Origin: Anatilimnocola floriformis
GTDB taxonomy: Bacteria > Planctomycetota > Planctomycetia > Pirellulales > Pirellulaceae
NCBI RefSeq assembly: GCF_024256385.1
Contig: NZ_JAMLFW010000002.1
Span: 682,001 to 746,000 of the forward strand
Direction of reading: 5' to 3'
DNA length: 64,000 nt
Shown here: positions 63,643-64,000 of the stretch, piece by piece
How positions within the stretch are numbered: position 1 is the stretch's first letter
How the letters are laid out: the number at the start of each line of letters is the position of its first letter
Notes under the pieces: generated by a model
Databases searched by the model: none
Told to the model about the DNA's origin: nothing
Seen by the model: the letters and a program-made list of their open reading frames with translations, nothing else
Position numbers and translations under genes: made by a program

Positions 63643-64000
63643 ATGTCCACTGGCCCATCCATATCCGCCAAGCCCACACCGCTGGGGCAATTGTGGTGGC
63701 TCAACCCTTCGTGGGTGTTTGGGATGGGAACGGTCGGCACGTTCTTTCTCGCACTCATGCTGTCGAATAAGGCGTACGACCTTTACGAGTCGCCGAAGTA
63801 TTTGAAGTTTGAGCATGTCTGGATCCCGCTCACGGCCTGGCTGGCGCTGGAGATCGGCCGGCGGATCGGCAGCAGTTGGCAACGGGGACGCGGCGACACC
63901 GGTGAGGGGATCATCGAAGATGTGAACTGGTGGTTCTTTGCGACGTTCAGCTTGACGCTGGCGGCCTGTTCGCTGCTCGTGCTGAACGGCTTGCGGAATG
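63643..64000 (+). CDS. Partial membrane protein, C-terminus outside window
   Basis: ATG 63643 opens a frame of 119 codons that stays open to the window edge. It has membrane segments PSWVFGMGTVGTFFLALMLS, HVWIPLTAWLALEIGRRIG and, near the edge, WFFATFSLTLAACSLLVLNG. The start MSTGPSISAKPTPLGQLWWL is cytoplasmic and polar. The pattern fits polymerase- or ligase-type polysaccharide membrane proteins, but that is a guess. Confidence 0.6.
   Translation, partial: MSTGPSISAKPTPLGQLWWLNPSWVFGMGTVGTFFLALMLSNKAYDLYESPKYLKFEHVWIPLTAWLALEIGRRIGSSWQRGRGDTGEGIIEDVNWWFFATFSLTLAACSLLVLNGLRN

Overview
This 64 kb window comes from a planctomycete chromosome, most like the Pirellulales. No accession or marker gene gives the name; the call rests on lineage-typical gene families. 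These are three DUF1559 pilin-like proteins (two paired with small lipoproteins), a TIGR03009-type secreted protein, a cytochrome c / discoidin / beta-propeller protein of PVC type, a 2356-residue surface protein with the N-terminal LEELEQRQMLA motif plus cohesin- and dockerin-like parts, a J-like N-terminal protein, DUF4404, and many exported proteins of unknown role. Coding is moderately GC-rich, so long antisense shadow frames are common.

Layout. 1-5.6 kb: an edge-truncated alpha/beta hydrolase, two secreted proteins and rpoN. 5.6-8.4 kb: recR, dnaX (with a nine-A run where the shorter gamma form could be made) and an SRP RNA gene, all on the minus strand. 8.5-15.6 kb: the giant surface protein. 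15.8-27.1 kb: hemA with an overlapping CcsA/HemX-type membrane gene, a sigma-54 activator without a sensor domain, an exported HEAT protein with a receiver-like insert, argH, a nucleoside-type MFS transporter, a second HEAT protein and a double-ACT protein. 27.2-38.4 kb: a TIM-barrel isomerase-like protein, small membrane or secreted proteins, the cytochrome/propeller protein, pckA, purA and a J-like protein. 38.6-42.9 kb: DUF4404 and a quality-control group (a degenerate S1C-PDZ protein, an intact S1C-PDZ protease, an M16 peptidase). 42.9-47 kb: DUF1559 proteins, two OmpH/Skp-like chaperones and a lipoprotein. 47-52.2 kb: a carbohydrate-related group (secreted protein, double sialidase-like protein, SASA-type esterase) and a DksA-like protein. 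52.2-54.6 kb: an undecaprenol/diacylglycerol kinase followed by one frame that joins a UbiA-like membrane domain to an exported esterase. 54.9-58.9 kb: Hcp with a clear terminator, TagJ/ImpE, a cysteine-cluster protein and a methyltransferase with a regulatory domain. 58.9-64 kb: a DUF1559/lipoprotein pair, an exported low-molecular-weight phosphatase-like protein, a beta-CASP nuclease and an edge-truncated membrane protein.

How parts fit. rpoN and a sigma-54 activator lie 13 kb apart and could act together. ffs-dnaX-recR is a classic housekeeping order, here without the usual ybaB. The proteases, OmpH-like chaperones and surface proteins describe an envelope-heavy lifestyle. The most unusual items are the dnaX A9 slippage site, the pseudo-protease with a PDZ domain inside the split protease fold, the UbiA-esterase joint frame with a strong internal start, the orphan Hcp-TagJ pair, and several long inverted-repeat elements between genes. 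No CRISPR array, tRNA, rRNA, transposase or phage gene was seen.
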